Positions 41,947-51,871 are shown, counted from the stretch's first letter. The stretch is DNA of 64,000 nucleotides from Bradyrhizobium sp. cir1 (GCF_014198245.1 NZ_JACIHE010000014.1:124001-188000), one strand, 5' to 3'. The notes: a model not told the origin generated them from the sequence alone. Numbers and translations: made by a program.

Positions 41947-44097
41947 CTACTTCCCCTCCAACGTATTGACCGGCGTCCAATCCGGCAGCGGCGGATTTGC
42001 GGTGAGTGCTTTTGCGCGCTTCGCGAACAAAGCCGACGCCGGATCGCTCTTGGCCACCTGCCCGAACGCATCGGCCGCTTTCGCAAACTCCCTTACCCGC
42101 CAGCAGGCCAAGCCCTCTGCATACGCGGCCGCCACCTTCGCCTGCTCCGCGCTCTCCGCGCCTCTCTCCGCCAGCGGCTCGAACACTTTGATCGCCTCGC
42201 CGCGGCCCATCACCCTGATTGCGTCCAGCTCGCGCCAGGCGAAAGTGTCGCCGGTCTGCGCGACAGTCGCTTCCGACGCCATGATGGCGGTGCCGTAATA
42301 TTTGTTGGCGCCTTCGAGCCGCGAGGCGACGTTCACGGTGTCGCTCATCACGGTGTAGTTGAAACGGCGGCGGGAGCCGATATTGCCGACCACGGCTTCG
42401 CCGCTGTTGAGCCCGATGCGGTGCGACAGGCCGTGGCCGGCGAAGGCGGGATTGCCGGCATTGAGCTCCGCCAACCTCTGGTGACATTTCAGCGCTGCGC
42501 GGACGGCGTTGCGCGCGTGGGCAGGATCGTCGGCGGGTGCGCCGAACATGGCGACGATGGAATCGCCGATATATTTGTCGACATAGCCGCCATGGCCCTC
42601 GATGATGTCGGTCATGGCGGAGAGATATTCGTTCATCAGCGTGACCAGCTCGCCCGGCGTCATCGTCTCTGCGATTGAGGAAAAGCCGCTGAGGTCGGAG
42701 AAGAACATGGTGACGTTGCGCATCTCGCCGCCGAGCGCCGGCATCTTGCCGGAGGTGACCATGGTCTCGATCACCTCGGGCGCGAGATAGAGGGCAAAGC
42801 TCTTGCGCAGGAAACGCTCGTCGCGATCGGCCAGCACGAAGCGATAGCCGATCATCATTGCGAGGGCTGCCAGACCGGCAAGCACGGGTTCGGTCAGGGG
42901 AAGCGCGATGGCATGCGCGAATGCGCTGACGGCGACAATGGCGTAGGCGATGGTGAGCGAAAGCCAGGTGATCGCTGCACCGGTCGGAGCAAGCAGACAG
43001 GCGGCACCAGCAACGATAGCGGCGAACAGAATTGTGAGGGTCGGTCGCCACGGAGAGCCGAGCTCGGTGACGGCATCATGCTCGAGCAGATTCCGCACGA
43101 CTGTGGCGTGGACGAAGACGCCGGCGACCGCGCTACGGGCTTGTTGCGCGGTGCTCGCAGGCGCGGGCAGGGCGCATCGTGGCCCGGGTGTTCCATCATA
43201 TCCGGCAGCCAGGCGCATTGAGGTGAGCTTGCGATCGTCGAAGGTGAGGATGCTGCCGAGCAGCACGATCTTGCCGTCGAAGGCGCGGCGGAAGAAGTCG
43301 GTATCTCCCTTCTCGACACAGGCACGCAAGTCCGCGAAGGAATAGGTAGGGACGTCGCGGCCCATGCCGCGGAAATTGAGCGTGAGCGTGTTGGGGACCG
43401 CGCTCGGGATCGCATAGCCGAATAAGTTCGTCACGCCGGCCGGCCCGGTCTCAGGCTTCGCACCGAGCGCGCGCGCGGCGAGTTCGACGGCCATTGCAGG
43501 CACCGGCTGACCCGCGATGGAAAAGCTCAGTGGCATCCGCCGGATCACGTCGTCACGGTCGGTATGGACGTTGAGCGCGCGGATGTTGTTCTTAACTGCC
43601 AGTTGCTGCGCGCGATCCGGCCTGTCCGGATGGTCGTTGCTGAGAATCTCGCCGAGCACGAGTTTGCCGCTGTCGGAGAGTCGCCTGAGCGCAATCAGAT
43701 AGTCCCGGTCGAAGCCCCTCACGCGGCTGCCGAACGACGCGTCGCCAAAGGGAATCTCGGACTGCTCGATCGAGCTCGGAAAGATGACGTCGAAGCCGAT
43801 CACCTTGGCGCCCCCCTCGGTGATGCTGCCGAGCACGCGGCCGATCTCGCGCGTCCAGGTCTGCGTCGGCGATCCCTTGAAGGGCGGGGTTTGATAGGTC
43901 TCTCCGTCGATCGCCACCACGACGATCGGCGACGTCGCGGGATCGCGGCGGTCGCCAAGGATCTTGGCGCGCAGCGCCGTGAGGATGTCGAGCGAGAGAC
44001 CTTGCAGCGTCTGAAGCGGCGGTGACGTGAAGACCGCGCCCGCGAGGAGCGCGATCAGGATCGCCGCAACGATGTCCCGCCTGCCGATCCGCCGCAT
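41947..44097 (-). CDS. CHASE2-domain class III adenylate/guanylate cyclase
   Basis: A 716-residue membrane cyclase. TM1 is near residue 10-30; the periplasmic CHASE2 domain (IVVVAIDGETYQ, VIGFDVIF, GKIVLLGS) runs to about 330. Three membrane helices follow, then the cyclase domain. Metal-binding aspartates are in FFSDLSGFSS and KYIGDSIVAMFG; the transition-state Asn and Arg are in SDTVNVASRLE. It should be active and make cAMP (or cGMP). A C-terminal segment (KVAAAYAEGLACWR) resembles a TPR-like helix pair. ATG 44097 follows the FecR-like gene by 19 bases, suggesting one operon. Confidence 0.9.
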   Translation of the reverse strand: MRRIGRRDIVAAILIALLAGAVFTSPPLQTLQGLSLDILTALRAKILGDRRDPATSPIVVVAIDGETYQTPPFKGSPTQTWTREIGRVLGSITEGGAKVIGFDVIFPSSIEQSEIPFGDASFGSRVRGFDRDYLIALRRLSDSGKLVLGEILSNDHPDRPDRAQQLAVKNNIRALNVHTDRDDVIRRMPLSFSIAGQPVPAMAVELAARALGAKPETGPAGVTNLFGYAIPSAVPNTLTLNFRGMGRDVPTYSFADLRACVEKGDTDFFRRAFDGKIVLLGSILTFDDRKLTSMRLAAGYDGTPGPRCALPAPASTAQQARSAVAGVFVHATVVRNLLEHDAVTELGSPWRPTLTILFAAIVAGAACLLAPTGAAITWLSLTIAYAIVAVSAFAHAIALPLTEPVLAGLAALAMMIGYRFVLADRDERFLRKSFALYLAPEVIETMVTSGKMPALGGEMRNVTMFFSDLSGFSSIAETMTPGELVTLMNEYLSAMTDIIEGHGGYVDKYIGDSIVAMFGAPADDPAHARNAVRAALKCHQRLAELNAGNPAFAGHGLSHRIGLNSGEAVVGNIGSRRRFNYTVMSDTVNVASRLEGANKYYGTAIMASEATVAQTGDTFAWRELDAIRVMGRGEAIKVFEPLAERGAESAEQAKVAAAYAEGLACWRVREFAKAADAFGQVAKSDPASALFAKRAKALTANPPLPDWTPVNTLEGK

Positions 44098-44116
44098 CGC
44101 GCCTTCGCGGAGCCGC

Positions 44117-44785
44117 CTATTCGAGCCGAAGCAGGCGGCCGACGATCGGCGTCGGCGATGACGTGGCGCTGGCATCGACCTGGAAGGCGAAGCGCTTGGC
44201 GCCGAGGATGGCGAGATAGCTGCCGCCCGGCGTCAGCGACTTCCCGGCCTTGGCGAAGTCATAGAACTTGCCGCCGATCATGACCTCGTTCTTCAGCAGC
44301 ACGGTGATGGTGGGCTCCTTGCCGTCGGTGCGCTCGATCACCAGCGTGCTGCCGCTCTTGGCCTGCACCAGCGGGGCTATGCCGTAGAGCGTCGGCAGCT
44401 TGGCCGGGGCGCCCTTGGCATCCGAGCGCATCGTGCGGAAGGTGGTCGCGGCGCTCTGGTTGGCCTCGCGCTCGGACAGTTTTGCCGCATTGGTGTCGCA
44501 GGGCACCTTTTCCCGCTTGACCTCGCCGAGCTGCACCGTGCTCTGCTCGGTGCCGACCAGCACGACGCCTTCGCTGATGGTCTCGCGCTGGCACGACTTC
44601 AGATAGCTGAGCGTGATGCTTGCCTTCGGGCCGAGTTTGATGATCTTGCCCGGCGCCACGTAGTCCATGAACGCGATGCCGTCGACCTTGCCCTGGACGT
44701 CCTCGACGATTGCGGCCGGGGTCTCCGCCAAGGCGGGAGTCGCAACACAGAACGCGCCGACAACGGCGCCGATCAGGCTTTTCAT
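44117..44785 (-). CDS. Exported FecR-like domain protein
   Basis: A 222-residue protein with a signal peptide ending TPALAETP. The next 60 residues resemble a FecR domain (VQGKVDGIAFMDYVAPGKIIKLGPKA-type strands), but there is no anti-sigma N-terminus or TM anchor. Two cysteines (LKSCQRET, VPCDTN) may form a disulfide. ATG 44785 is used; ATG 44797 is possible. It precedes the CHASE2 cyclase by 19 bases; a pairing of exported FecR-like protein and CHASE2 cyclase suggests it works with the sensor's periplasmic domain (inference). Confidence 0.75.
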   Translation of the reverse strand: MKSLIGAVVGAFCVATPALAETPAAIVEDVQGKVDGIAFMDYVAPGKIIKLGPKASITLSYLKSCQRETISEGVVLVGTEQSTVQLGEVKREKVPCDTNAAKLSEREANQSAATTFRTMRSDAKGAPAKLPTLYGIAPLVQAKSGSTLVIERTDGKEPTITVLLKNEVMIGGKFYDFAKAGKSLTPGGSYLAILGAKRFAFQVDASATSSPTPIVGRLLRLE

Positions 44786-44967
44786 GGGAATTCTCATCCA
44801 ATTCGACCGATATATTGCCGGTCCCCGTCCGATGCTTAGCAGCGGCGCGCCCAGGCAAGTGTGACCAGAATCACTCTTTATTCTTGGTGCCACTTTAGCA
44901 GGAACAGGTTCAACCCGGCGACCGGAGAAAACAGAGCTGCGGCAAGCTGTTGCCCGAATGGATAATG

Positions 44968-46107
44968 TCACGCGGCCGGCGCTGCCTCGGGTGAACGGTC
45001 CTCGGCCGGACGGCTTTCCACCGCACTCTCTATATAAGGAGCGAGCGTCGCCTCGGCCTTGTGAAACGGCGTCGCCTGCTGTCCGGCGGCGATCGCCACG
45101 ACCTCCTCCCAGCGTGACAGAAAGGCTTCGACGCAGGCCGGGTCGAACTGCCGTCCCTGGTTTTCGATGAGGTAATCGCGCGCCATCTCGAGCGGCATCG
45201 GCTCCTTATACGGCCGCCGCGTCGTCAGGGCGTCGAACACGTCGGCGATCGCGACCACGCGCGCGGCAACGGGGATCTCGTCCGTCTTGAGGCCGTTCGG
45301 ATAGCCCATGCCGTCCCAGCGCTCGTGATGACCTGCGGCAATTTGTGCGCCGAGCTGGATCAGCTCGCAGCTGGAGTCCGCCAGGATCCGTTCGCCGATC
45401 CTGGCATGGGTGCGGATCACCGCCATCTCCTCGTCAGTCAGCTTGCCGGGCTTGAGCAGAATGTTGTCGGGAATGGCGACCTTGCCGACGTCGTGCAGGG
45501 GTGCGGCGAGATAGATGTCGCGGCAGAGCCGGGCCGGCAGGCCGAGCTGCTCGGCGATGATGCGGCTGTAGCGGGCGACCCGCAGCGTGTGCTCGCCGGT
45601 GTCGTTGTCGCGGTATTCGACCGCGAGCGCGAGCCGCAGGATGATCTCCTCCTCGCGCTCGCCGAGCTTTCGTGTCGCCGCCGCGACTTCGCTGGCCAGA
45701 TGTGCGGCGCGGTCGTTGAGCTTGCGCACGGCTGCACCAAGCTGAATCAAATTCCGCAGGCGCACCGTCATCTCGACGCTCTGCGGCGCCTTGGGCAGGA
45801 AATCGGTTGCACCAGCCTGCAGCGCTTCCATCTTCACGTCGTCGGTCTGCCGCGACGTGATCATCGCGATCGGGATGTCGGTGCAGCCGGGAAGGGTGCG
45901 GAGCGTGCGGATGAAGCTGATGCCGTCCATGTGCGGCATCTCGTAATCGACCAGCACGAGGTCGAACGTGCGCTCCCGCGCGCACATCAACGCGTCCACG
46001 GGATCGAGGAAAGTGGTGGCCTCGACCAGACCTTCGGCCTCGATGTGCCGTTTCAGGAAGTTGAGGACGGAGCGGCTGTCATCAACCAGAAGCGCTTGGG
46101 TCAGCAT
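44968..46107 (-). CDS. RpfG-type response regulator with HD-GYP phosphodiesterase domain
   Basis: A 379-residue two-domain protein. The receiver has LLVDDSRS and phospho-acceptor Asp in LVLVDYEMPHMDG. The HD-GYP domain holds the HD pair in PLHDVGKVAIPDN, H-H in AGHHERWDGMGYPNGL with the GYP triad, and DVFDALTTRRPYK. It should degrade cyclic-di-GMP under phosphorylation control. It is divergent from the chemotaxis operon; the 262 bases between them (46108-46369) carry promoters that could not be pinned down. Confidence 0.93.
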   Translation of the reverse strand: MLTQALLVDDSRSVLNFLKRHIEAEGLVEATTFLDPVDALMCARERTFDLVLVDYEMPHMDGISFIRTLRTLPGCTDIPIAMITSRQTDDVKMEALQAGATDFLPKAPQSVEMTVRLRNLIQLGAAVRKLNDRAAHLASEVAAATRKLGEREEEIILRLALAVEYRDNDTGEHTLRVARYSRIIAEQLGLPARLCRDIYLAAPLHDVGKVAIPDNILLKPGKLTDEEMAVIRTHARIGERILADSSCELIQLGAQIAAGHHERWDGMGYPNGLKTDEIPVAARVVAIADVFDALTTRRPYKEPMPLEMARDYLIENQGRQFDPACVEAFLSRWEEVVAIAAGQQATPFHKAEATLAPYIESAVESRPAEDRSPEAAPAA

Positions 46108-46369
46108 CGGCGGCCGGGGCTGTTCGGATGGCGAGGCATGACCTCAACAACTAGCCTTTGCGATTTAACGCGAAGCAAACGATTCACCGGCGGCAAGCTG
46201 CCTCATGACTGCGCGCGGCGCATGCGATTTGAGCGGGCCATGCACGTCTGCATGCGTACGCGAAGTTTTTCGAATTGTGACCCGTAGTTGTACGGAGTCC
46301 TCCGTTAGGGGTTTGCTCATTCGATTCGCGTCAAACGTGTATCGGAATTTTGCAAAGGCGGGGACAGCG

Positions 46370-46693
46370 ATGGCGCTCAATCCGACGGAGCCGAAGTGGT
46401 CGTTGCGGTTGCCCGCCGATTGCAGCATTGCGGCCATTCGTAGCGTCTACGACCTCATTCGCGAGGCCTTCGGCCGCCAGGAGCGGCTCGAGATCGATTG
46501 CTCCAGCGTCGACAAGGCTGACGTGACCTCGATCCAGCTTCTGCTGTCGACCGCCAGGACGGGCGAGGCCCAGGGCCGCCCGGTGGTGCTCACCTCATTC
46601 TCCCAGTCTCTGCGCAACACCCTTCGCCGCGCCGGCTTCGCCAGCGAGGCGATGATCGATCAGCATTTCCCGCAAAAGAAAGATGGCACCTAA
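46370..46693 (+). CDS. STAS-domain protein, first gene of the che operon
   Basis: A 107-residue single-domain STAS (anti-sigma-factor antagonist fold) protein. RLEIDCSSVDKADVTSIQLLLS is the central strand-helix; the usual phosphorylatable Ser/Thr in D-S-[ST]-G is replaced by V-T-S, with T and S still present. The stop overlaps the cheY start by one base (TAATG), so it belongs to the chemotaxis transcript. ATG 46370 is chosen by homology. It probably plays a CheS-like accessory role by analogy, without proof. Confidence 0.82.
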   Translation: MALNPTEPKWSLRLPADCSIAAIRSVYDLIREAFGRQERLEIDCSSVDKADVTSIQLLLSTARTGEAQGRPVVLTSFSQSLRNTLRRAGFASEAMIDQHFPQKKDGT

Positions 46694-47058
46694 TGGCCAC
46701 GATTCTCACGGTCGACGATTCCCCCAGCATTCGCCAAATGATCAAGGTCGTGCTCGAGCCGGCCGGTCACAGCGTGATCGAGGCCGGTGACGGCGCGCAA
46801 GGACTCGCCAAGGCCCAGGCCGGCAAGCTCGACCTCGTCATCACCGATCTCAACATGCCCGTCATGAACGGGCTGGACCTGATCCGGGCGCTGCGCAAGC
46901 TGCCGAGCGCGGTCGGCATGCCCATCGTGTTCCTGACCACCGAATCCAACGATGCGGTGAAGCAGGAAGCCAAGAGCGCCGGCGCCACCGGCTGGATCAC
47001 CAAGCCGTTCAAGCCCGAGCAGTTGCTCGCCGTCGTCGGCAAGCTGGTGCGCGCATGA
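46693..47058 (+). CDS. cheY: CheY single-domain response regulator
   Basis: A 121-residue receiver with D8-D9, phospho-acceptor D52 (LVITDLNMPVMNG), T82/T83 and K104 (TKPFKP). It receives phosphate from CheA encoded directly downstream (four-base ATGA overlap). It may act on a motor or, more likely given the absence of flagellar genes nearby, on another output. Confidence 0.95.
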   Translation: MATILTVDDSPSIRQMIKVVLEPAGHSVIEAGDGAQGLAKAQAGKLDLVITDLNMPVMNGLDLIRALRKLPSAVGMPIVFLTTESNDAVKQEAKSAGATGWITKPFKPEQLLAVVGKLVRA

Positions 47059-49121
47059 GCGCGATGGACCCGACCGAGGTCTTTCGTCAGGAAGCCAGCG
47101 AGCTGTTCGAGGTCCTGGAAGGGGCCCTGCTCGATCTCGGCCAGCGTCCCGACGACCGCGAACTGGTCGATTCCGCCTTCCGCGCCCTGCATACGATCAA
47201 GGGTTCGGGCGCCATGTTCGGCTTCGACAAGGTCGCCTCCTTCACCCACGAATTCGAGACCGCGTTCGATCGCGTCCGCAAGGGCGAGATCAAGCCGACG
47301 CAAGAGCTGATCTCCGTCGCGCTCGCCGCCAAGGACTACATCCGCGCGCTGATCGAGGATCCCCAGTCGACCGACGATATCATCGGCGAAGCCATCCTCG
47401 ACGACCTCAGGCGCTTCGTGTCGGCGGATCAGCCCGCAGCTCCGGTCGTCGCAATCGCGCAAGCGCCGCCGCTGTCGCCAGCTGAGAGCAGACAGGCCGG
47501 CTGGCACCTTTATCTGGAATTCGAATCGCACATCCTGCGCAACGGCTCGAACCCGCTCGACCTGCTGGAAGATCTCTGCAAGCTCGGCCCCTGCTTCGTC
47601 GTACCGGTCACTGACGGCATCCCGTTCCTCGACGAGATGGAGCCGGAAGACTGCTATCTGAAGTGGGACGTCAAGCTGCACGCGGCCTGCGACAAGGATG
47701 CGATCGATGACGTCTTCATGTTCGTCCAGGACGAGATGAAGCTGACGCTGTTGCCGCTCGCGCATGTCGAAGCGCCTGCGCCGATGCCGCTGTTCCAACT
47801 CCTCGACGAGGAGCCGGCGCCGGTGGCCGAGATGGCAGCGCCGGTGGTCGAGGTTGCTGCCGCCGCGCAGCCTGTCGCGAAGGCAGAGCCGAAATCCGAC
47901 TCCAAGCCGGAGCCGAAGCCCGAGGCCAAGCGCGAAGAGCGCGGCATCGCCACCGTCCGCGTCCAGGCCGAGCGTCTCGACGAGCTGATGGACCGGGTCG
48001 GCGAGCTCGTCATTGCCCAGGCACGGCTCAGCCAGCTCGCCGCCTCCGGCTCCGATCTCTCGATCAAGATGATCGCCGAGGAGATCGAGCGCCTCGCGTC
48101 CTCCTTGCGCGACACCACGATGGGCGCCCGCATGGTGCCGATCGGCTCGCTGTTCGGCCGCTTCCGCCGCCTGGTGCATGATTTGTCGCGCGATCTGTCG
48201 AAGCCGGTCGAATTCGTCACCTCGGGCGAAGACACCGAGCTCGACAAGACCATGATCGAGTGCTTGGCCGATCCGCTGGTGCATCTGATCCGCAACGCCA
48301 TCGACCACGGCATCGAGGACACTGCAACGCGCGCCGCCAACGGCAAGACCGAGCAGGGCCGGATCGAGCTCGCCGCCGTTCATTCCGGCGCGCAGGTGCT
48401 CGTCACCGTGAAGGATAATGGCGGTGGCCTCAACACTGCGCGCATTCGTGCCAAGGCGGAAGAGCAGGGGCTGATCGCCGCCGGCGCCGTGCTCACCGAC
48501 CACGAAATCCACCAGTTCCTGTTCCACCCGGGCTTCTCGACCGCGCAGACCATCTCGGCGCTGTCGGGCCGGGGCGTCGGCATGGACGTCGTCAAGCGTA
48601 CCATCGAGAACATGCGCGGCACGATCGACCTGTCGACGCGGCCGGGCCAGGGCACCACCGTGACGCTGCGCCTGCCGCTGACGCTCGCGATCATCGAGGG
48701 CCTCCTGATCCGCGTCGGCGAGGGCCGCTACATCATTCCGCTGTCGGCGGTGGAGGAATGCGTCGAGCTGACGGCCGAGGATGAGCGCTCGCGCGCTCGC
48801 AACTTCCTCAACGTGCGCGGCAACCTCGTGCCGTTCCTGCGCCTGCGCGAGCTTCTGACGGCCTCCGGTTCGCCCGACAAGCACCAGAAGACGATCATCA
48901 TCTCGACCGGCGAGACCCGCGTCGGCCTCGTCGCCGATCAGATCATCGGTAACCACCAGACCGTGATCAAGTCGCTCTCCAAGCTGCATTCCGACGTCAC
49001 GATCTTCTCCGGCGCGACGATCCTCGGTGACGGCACGGCGGCGCTGATCCTCGACGTCGCCCAGCTCGTCACGCTGGCGCAGTCGAAGGTCGAGAAGCAG
49101 CACATCAGCGAGGCGGCGTGA
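47055..49121 (+). CDS. cheA: CheA chemotaxis histidine kinase
   Basis: A 688-residue CheA. The Hpt domain carries H46 in ALHTIKGSGAMFG. A P2-like region (WHLYLEFESHIL onwards, to about 245) follows, then a proline/glutamate-rich linker. The dimerisation domain begins VQAERLDELMDRVGELVIAQ, the ATPase has LIRNAIDHGIED and GRGVGMDVVK, and the C-terminal CheW-like domain starts near 555. All catalytic motifs are present. It overlaps cheW by four bases. Confidence 0.95.
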   Translation: MSAMDPTEVFRQEASELFEVLEGALLDLGQRPDDRELVDSAFRALHTIKGSGAMFGFDKVASFTHEFETAFDRVRKGEIKPTQELISVALAAKDYIRALIEDPQSTDDIIGEAILDDLRRFVSADQPAAPVVAIAQAPPLSPAESRQAGWHLYLEFESHILRNGSNPLDLLEDLCKLGPCFVVPVTDGIPFLDEMEPEDCYLKWDVKLHAACDKDAIDDVFMFVQDEMKLTLLPLAHVEAPAPMPLFQLLDEEPAPVAEMAAPVVEVAAAAQPVAKAEPKSDSKPEPKPEAKREERGIATVRVQAERLDELMDRVGELVIAQARLSQLAASGSDLSIKMIAEEIERLASSLRDTTMGARMVPIGSLFGRFRRLVHDLSRDLSKPVEFVTSGEDTELDKTMIECLADPLVHLIRNAIDHGIEDTATRAANGKTEQGRIELAAVHSGAQVLVTVKDNGGGLNTARIRAKAEEQGLIAAGAVLTDHEIHQFLFHPGFSTAQTISALSGRGVGMDVVKRTIENMRGTIDLSTRPGQGTTVTLRLPLTLAIIEGLLIRVGEGRYIIPLSAVEECVELTAEDERSRARNFLNVRGNLVPFLRLRELLTASGSPDKHQKTIIISTGETRVGLVADQIIGNHQTVIKSLSKLHSDVTIFSGATILGDGTAALILDVAQLVTLAQSKVEKQHISEAA

Positions 49122-49582
49122 TGAACGAGGGTTTGGCCGGAGAGCATCAGACGGGCGCGATGCAGGTCGTGATGATCGGGCTCGGCGAGGAGAAGTTCGC
49201 ACTCGATGCCGGCCTCGTGCGCGAGATCATCGATCCCGTCCCCGTGACCAGGGTCGCCGGCGCCCGCGCCTTCGTTCCCAGCGTGATCAACGTGCGCGGC
49301 AACGTCATCCCGCTCGCAGATCTGCGCATTCGCTTCGGCATGCCGCAGCTCGACAATTCGGCCGACACGCGCATCGTCGTCATTGAACTCGATCTCGAGG
49401 GCGAGCCGGTGCTGGTCGGGGTCACCGCGGACAAGGTCTATGAGGTCACGGAGATATCGCAGACCGACGTGCAGCAGACGCCGCGCGTCGGCATGCACTG
49501 GAAGCCGGAATTCATCCGCTTCATCGCGAAGTGGCGTGAAGAGTTCGTCATCGTTCCCAATATGGAACGCATCCTGAATTGA
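49118..49582 (+). CDS. cheW: CheW coupling protein 1
   Basis: A 154-residue CheW with MIGLGEEKFALDAGLVREI, VINVRGNVIPLADLR and ITEISQTDV-like segments. It couples the receptors to CheA. It overlaps the cheA stop by four bases and lies 37 bases ahead of the first MCP gene. Confidence 0.94.
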   Translation: MMNEGLAGEHQTGAMQVVMIGLGEEKFALDAGLVREIIDPVPVTRVAGARAFVPSVINVRGNVIPLADLRIRFGMPQLDNSADTRIVVIELDLEGEPVLVGVTADKVYEVTEISQTDVQQTPRVGMHWKPEFIRFIAKWREEFVIVPNMERILN

Positions 49583-49619
49583 AATGAGGTCTCGCGCGAG
49601 ACTGGGGTAGGGGCTGCAG

Positions 49620-51317
49620 ATGAGATTTACGGTCAAGGCGAAACTTGCCAGCGCGTTCGGCGTGGTCCTGCTGCTCTCGATGGCGGCGGGCGGCCTCGCT
49701 TATGTGAAGCTGAGCGAGATGATCGACACCGCCGACAGCCTGGTGTCGCGTGCCGGCCGGATGGAACGTGCGGCGGAAATCGAGAGGGGCATCCTGCTCC
49801 AGGTTCGCGCGGAGAAAAACCTGCTTCTCGCGCCCGAGAGTGAATCGGAACGCTTCCTCGCCGAGATCGCCAAGCAGCGCGAGACGCTTCTGAAGCTGAA
49901 GGAAGAGATCCACGCTGCGGCCTCGGTCGAAGGCAAGAAGCTGCTCGACAATTTCGGCGCCGCCTACGCGCAGATGAACGCAGTTCAGGACGACGCCCTC
50001 AAGACCGCCCGGACCGACAAGACGAAGGCGGCCGAGCGTTCCATGACCGAGGTCCGCAAGGCGGTCGGCGACGCCATGGAGGCGGCCAACGCCTACGTCA
50101 TGAACGCCAAGAAGAATATGGCCAATCAGGTGGCCCAGGCTCACGAGGACGGCAACCGGGCTCACGTGATGCTCGTTTCGTTCGTGCTGGCATCGCTCGC
50201 GATCGGTCTCGTCGCTGCGATCTGGATTTCGCTCAGCATCGCGCGTGGCCTCGGCCGTGCGGTCGGGCTCGCCGGCGCGGTGGCGAACGGCGATCTCAGT
50301 CAGACCATCAACGTTTCCAGCAATGACGAGATCGGTGACCTCGTCAAGTCGCTGAACCTGATGGTCGAAAAGCTTCGGCAGGTCGTCGAGGAAGCGCTCA
50401 CCGCGGCCAGCAACGTCTCCGCCGGCAGCCAGGAATTGTCCGCCAGCGCCGAGCAGCTCTCGCAAGGCGCGACCGAGCAGGCTTCGTCCGCGGAAGAGGC
50501 CTCGTCCTCGATGGAGGAGATGGCCTCGAACGTGAAGCAGAACGCAGACAACGCCAACCAGACCGAGAAGATCGCGGCTCAGTCGGCCAAGGATGCCGAG
50601 GCCAGCGGCGTGGCCGTCGGCCGCGCCGTCGAGGCGATGCAGACCATCGCCGAGAAGATCACCATCGTGCAGGAAATCGCCCGCCAGACCGACCTGCTCG
50701 CGCTCAACGCGGCGGTCGAGGCCGCGCGCGCCGGCGAGCACGGCAAGGGCTTTGCGGTGGTCGCGTCCGAAGTGCGCAAGCTCGCCGAGCGCAGCCAGGC
50801 GGCGGCGGCTGACATCGGCACGCTGTCGACGGAGAGCGTGAAGGTCGCGCAGGAAGCCGGTCACATGTTGTCCAAGCTCGTGCCCGACATCAAGAAGACC
50901 GCCGCGCTGGTCCAGGAGATCACCGCGGCCTGCCGCGAGCAGGACGTCGGCTCGGCACAGATCAATCAGGCCATCCAGCAGCTCGACAAGGTCGGCCAGC
51001 AGAACGCCAGCGCCTCCGAGCAGGTGTCCTCGACCTCGGAGGAGCTCGCCTCGCAGGCCGAGCAGCTCCAGTCGACCATCTCGTTCTTCCGCATCGAGCG
51101 TGCCGGACGCAGCGAGAGCGCCGCTCCCGCACCGATCGATCGTGCCGTCACCCAGCTGCGCGCCAAGGCGGCGCACATGGCGGCAGTGGATCGCAATCCG
51201 AAAAAGCCGGCGCCTGTCCGCAAACCGGCACGTGCGATGAAGGTCGCGGGCGGCGGCGGTTTCGCCTTCGACATGAATGACGGCGAAGACGATCGCGACG
51301 CCGAGTTCCAACGCTGA
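49620..51317 (+). CDS. Methyl-accepting chemotaxis protein 1
   Basis: A 565-residue transmembrane receptor. TM1 is at about 8-28 (FGVVLLLSMAAGGLAYV) and TM2 at about 180-205; the periplasmic part is a four-helix-bundle type of roughly 150 residues. A single HAMP unit precedes the signalling helices with the tip QTDLLALNAAVEAARAGEHG. The C-terminus ends in a flexible linker and the tail FDMNDGEDDRDAEFQR, shared with MCP 2. The classic CheR-docking NWETF is absent. Compared with MCP 2 it lacks about 36 residues between HAMP and the signalling domain. Confidence 0.94.
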   Translation: MRFTVKAKLASAFGVVLLLSMAAGGLAYVKLSEMIDTADSLVSRAGRMERAAEIERGILLQVRAEKNLLLAPESESERFLAEIAKQRETLLKLKEEIHAAASVEGKKLLDNFGAAYAQMNAVQDDALKTARTDKTKAAERSMTEVRKAVGDAMEAANAYVMNAKKNMANQVAQAHEDGNRAHVMLVSFVLASLAIGLVAAIWISLSIARGLGRAVGLAGAVANGDLSQTINVSSNDEIGDLVKSLNLMVEKLRQVVEEALTAASNVSAGSQELSASAEQLSQGATEQASSAEEASSSMEEMASNVKQNADNANQTEKIAAQSAKDAEASGVAVGRAVEAMQTIAEKITIVQEIARQTDLLALNAAVEAARAGEHGKGFAVVASEVRKLAERSQAAAADIGTLSTESVKVAQEAGHMLSKLVPDIKKTAALVQEITAACREQDVGSAQINQAIQQLDKVGQQNASASEQVSSTSEELASQAEQLQSTISFFRIERAGRSESAAPAPIDRAVTQLRAKAAHMAAVDRNPKKPAPVRKPARAMKVAGGGGFAFDMNDGEDDRDAEFQR

Positions 51318-51322
51318 TCAAC

Positions 51323-51345
51323 CGGTCCGGCTTCGCGCCGGACCG
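51323..51345 (+). terminator. Hairpin between MCP 1 and the second cheW
   Basis: CGGTCCGGC (51323-51331) pairs with GCCGGACCG (51337-51345) around a five-base loop, six bases after the MCP stop. No U-tract; it may reduce downstream expression or stabilise the upstream message. Confidence 0.55.
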
Positions 51346-51382
51346 TGCTCGTTTCCAAACCCTGGGATTCCTGGACTGCATC

Positions 51383-51871
51383 ATGGCCGCAACCTCGCAA
51401 TATCTGACGCTCGGGCTCGCCGGCGAGACGTTCGGCATCAGCATCCGCAATGTCCGTGAGATCCTCGACATGCGGCCGATCTCACGGCTGCCGCATGCAC
51501 CGAACTTCCTGCTCGGCATGATCGACGTGCGCGGCAGCGGCTATCCGATCGTCGACCTCCGGACCAAGCTCGGCCTGCCCAGCATCGCTGTGACCGAGGC
51601 CACCCGCATCATCATCCTCGACGTGCCGATGAAGGACCGGCTTGTCGGCGTCGGTTTCGTTGCCGACTGCGTGTTCGAGGTCACCGACATCGACGAGCAG
51701 GCGATCGAGCCGATCCCCGAGGTCGGCGGGACGTGGCAGTCCGACTACGCCGTCGGCATTGGCCGCAAGGGTGAAAAGTTTGTCGTCATTTTCGATCTCG
51801 CCAAGCTGATGGCGAATGACAGGATTCCGGATAGGCGCGATGCCGGCGCCGATGCGCCTCGCGCCGCCTGA
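51383..51871 (+). CDS. cheW: CheW coupling protein 2
   Basis: A 162-residue CheW, distinct from copy 1: LGLAGETFGISIRNVREILDM and MIDVRGSGYPIVDLRTKLGL are the scaffold strands. It sits between the two MCP genes. Two different CheW proteins in one operon may let the two receptors couple differently to the same CheA. Confidence 0.93.
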   Translation: MAATSQYLTLGLAGETFGISIRNVREILDMRPISRLPHAPNFLLGMIDVRGSGYPIVDLRTKLGLPSIAVTEATRIIILDVPMKDRLVGVGFVADCVFEVTDIDEQAIEPIPEVGGTWQSDYAVGIGRKGEKFVVIFDLAKLMANDRIPDRRDAGADAPRAA

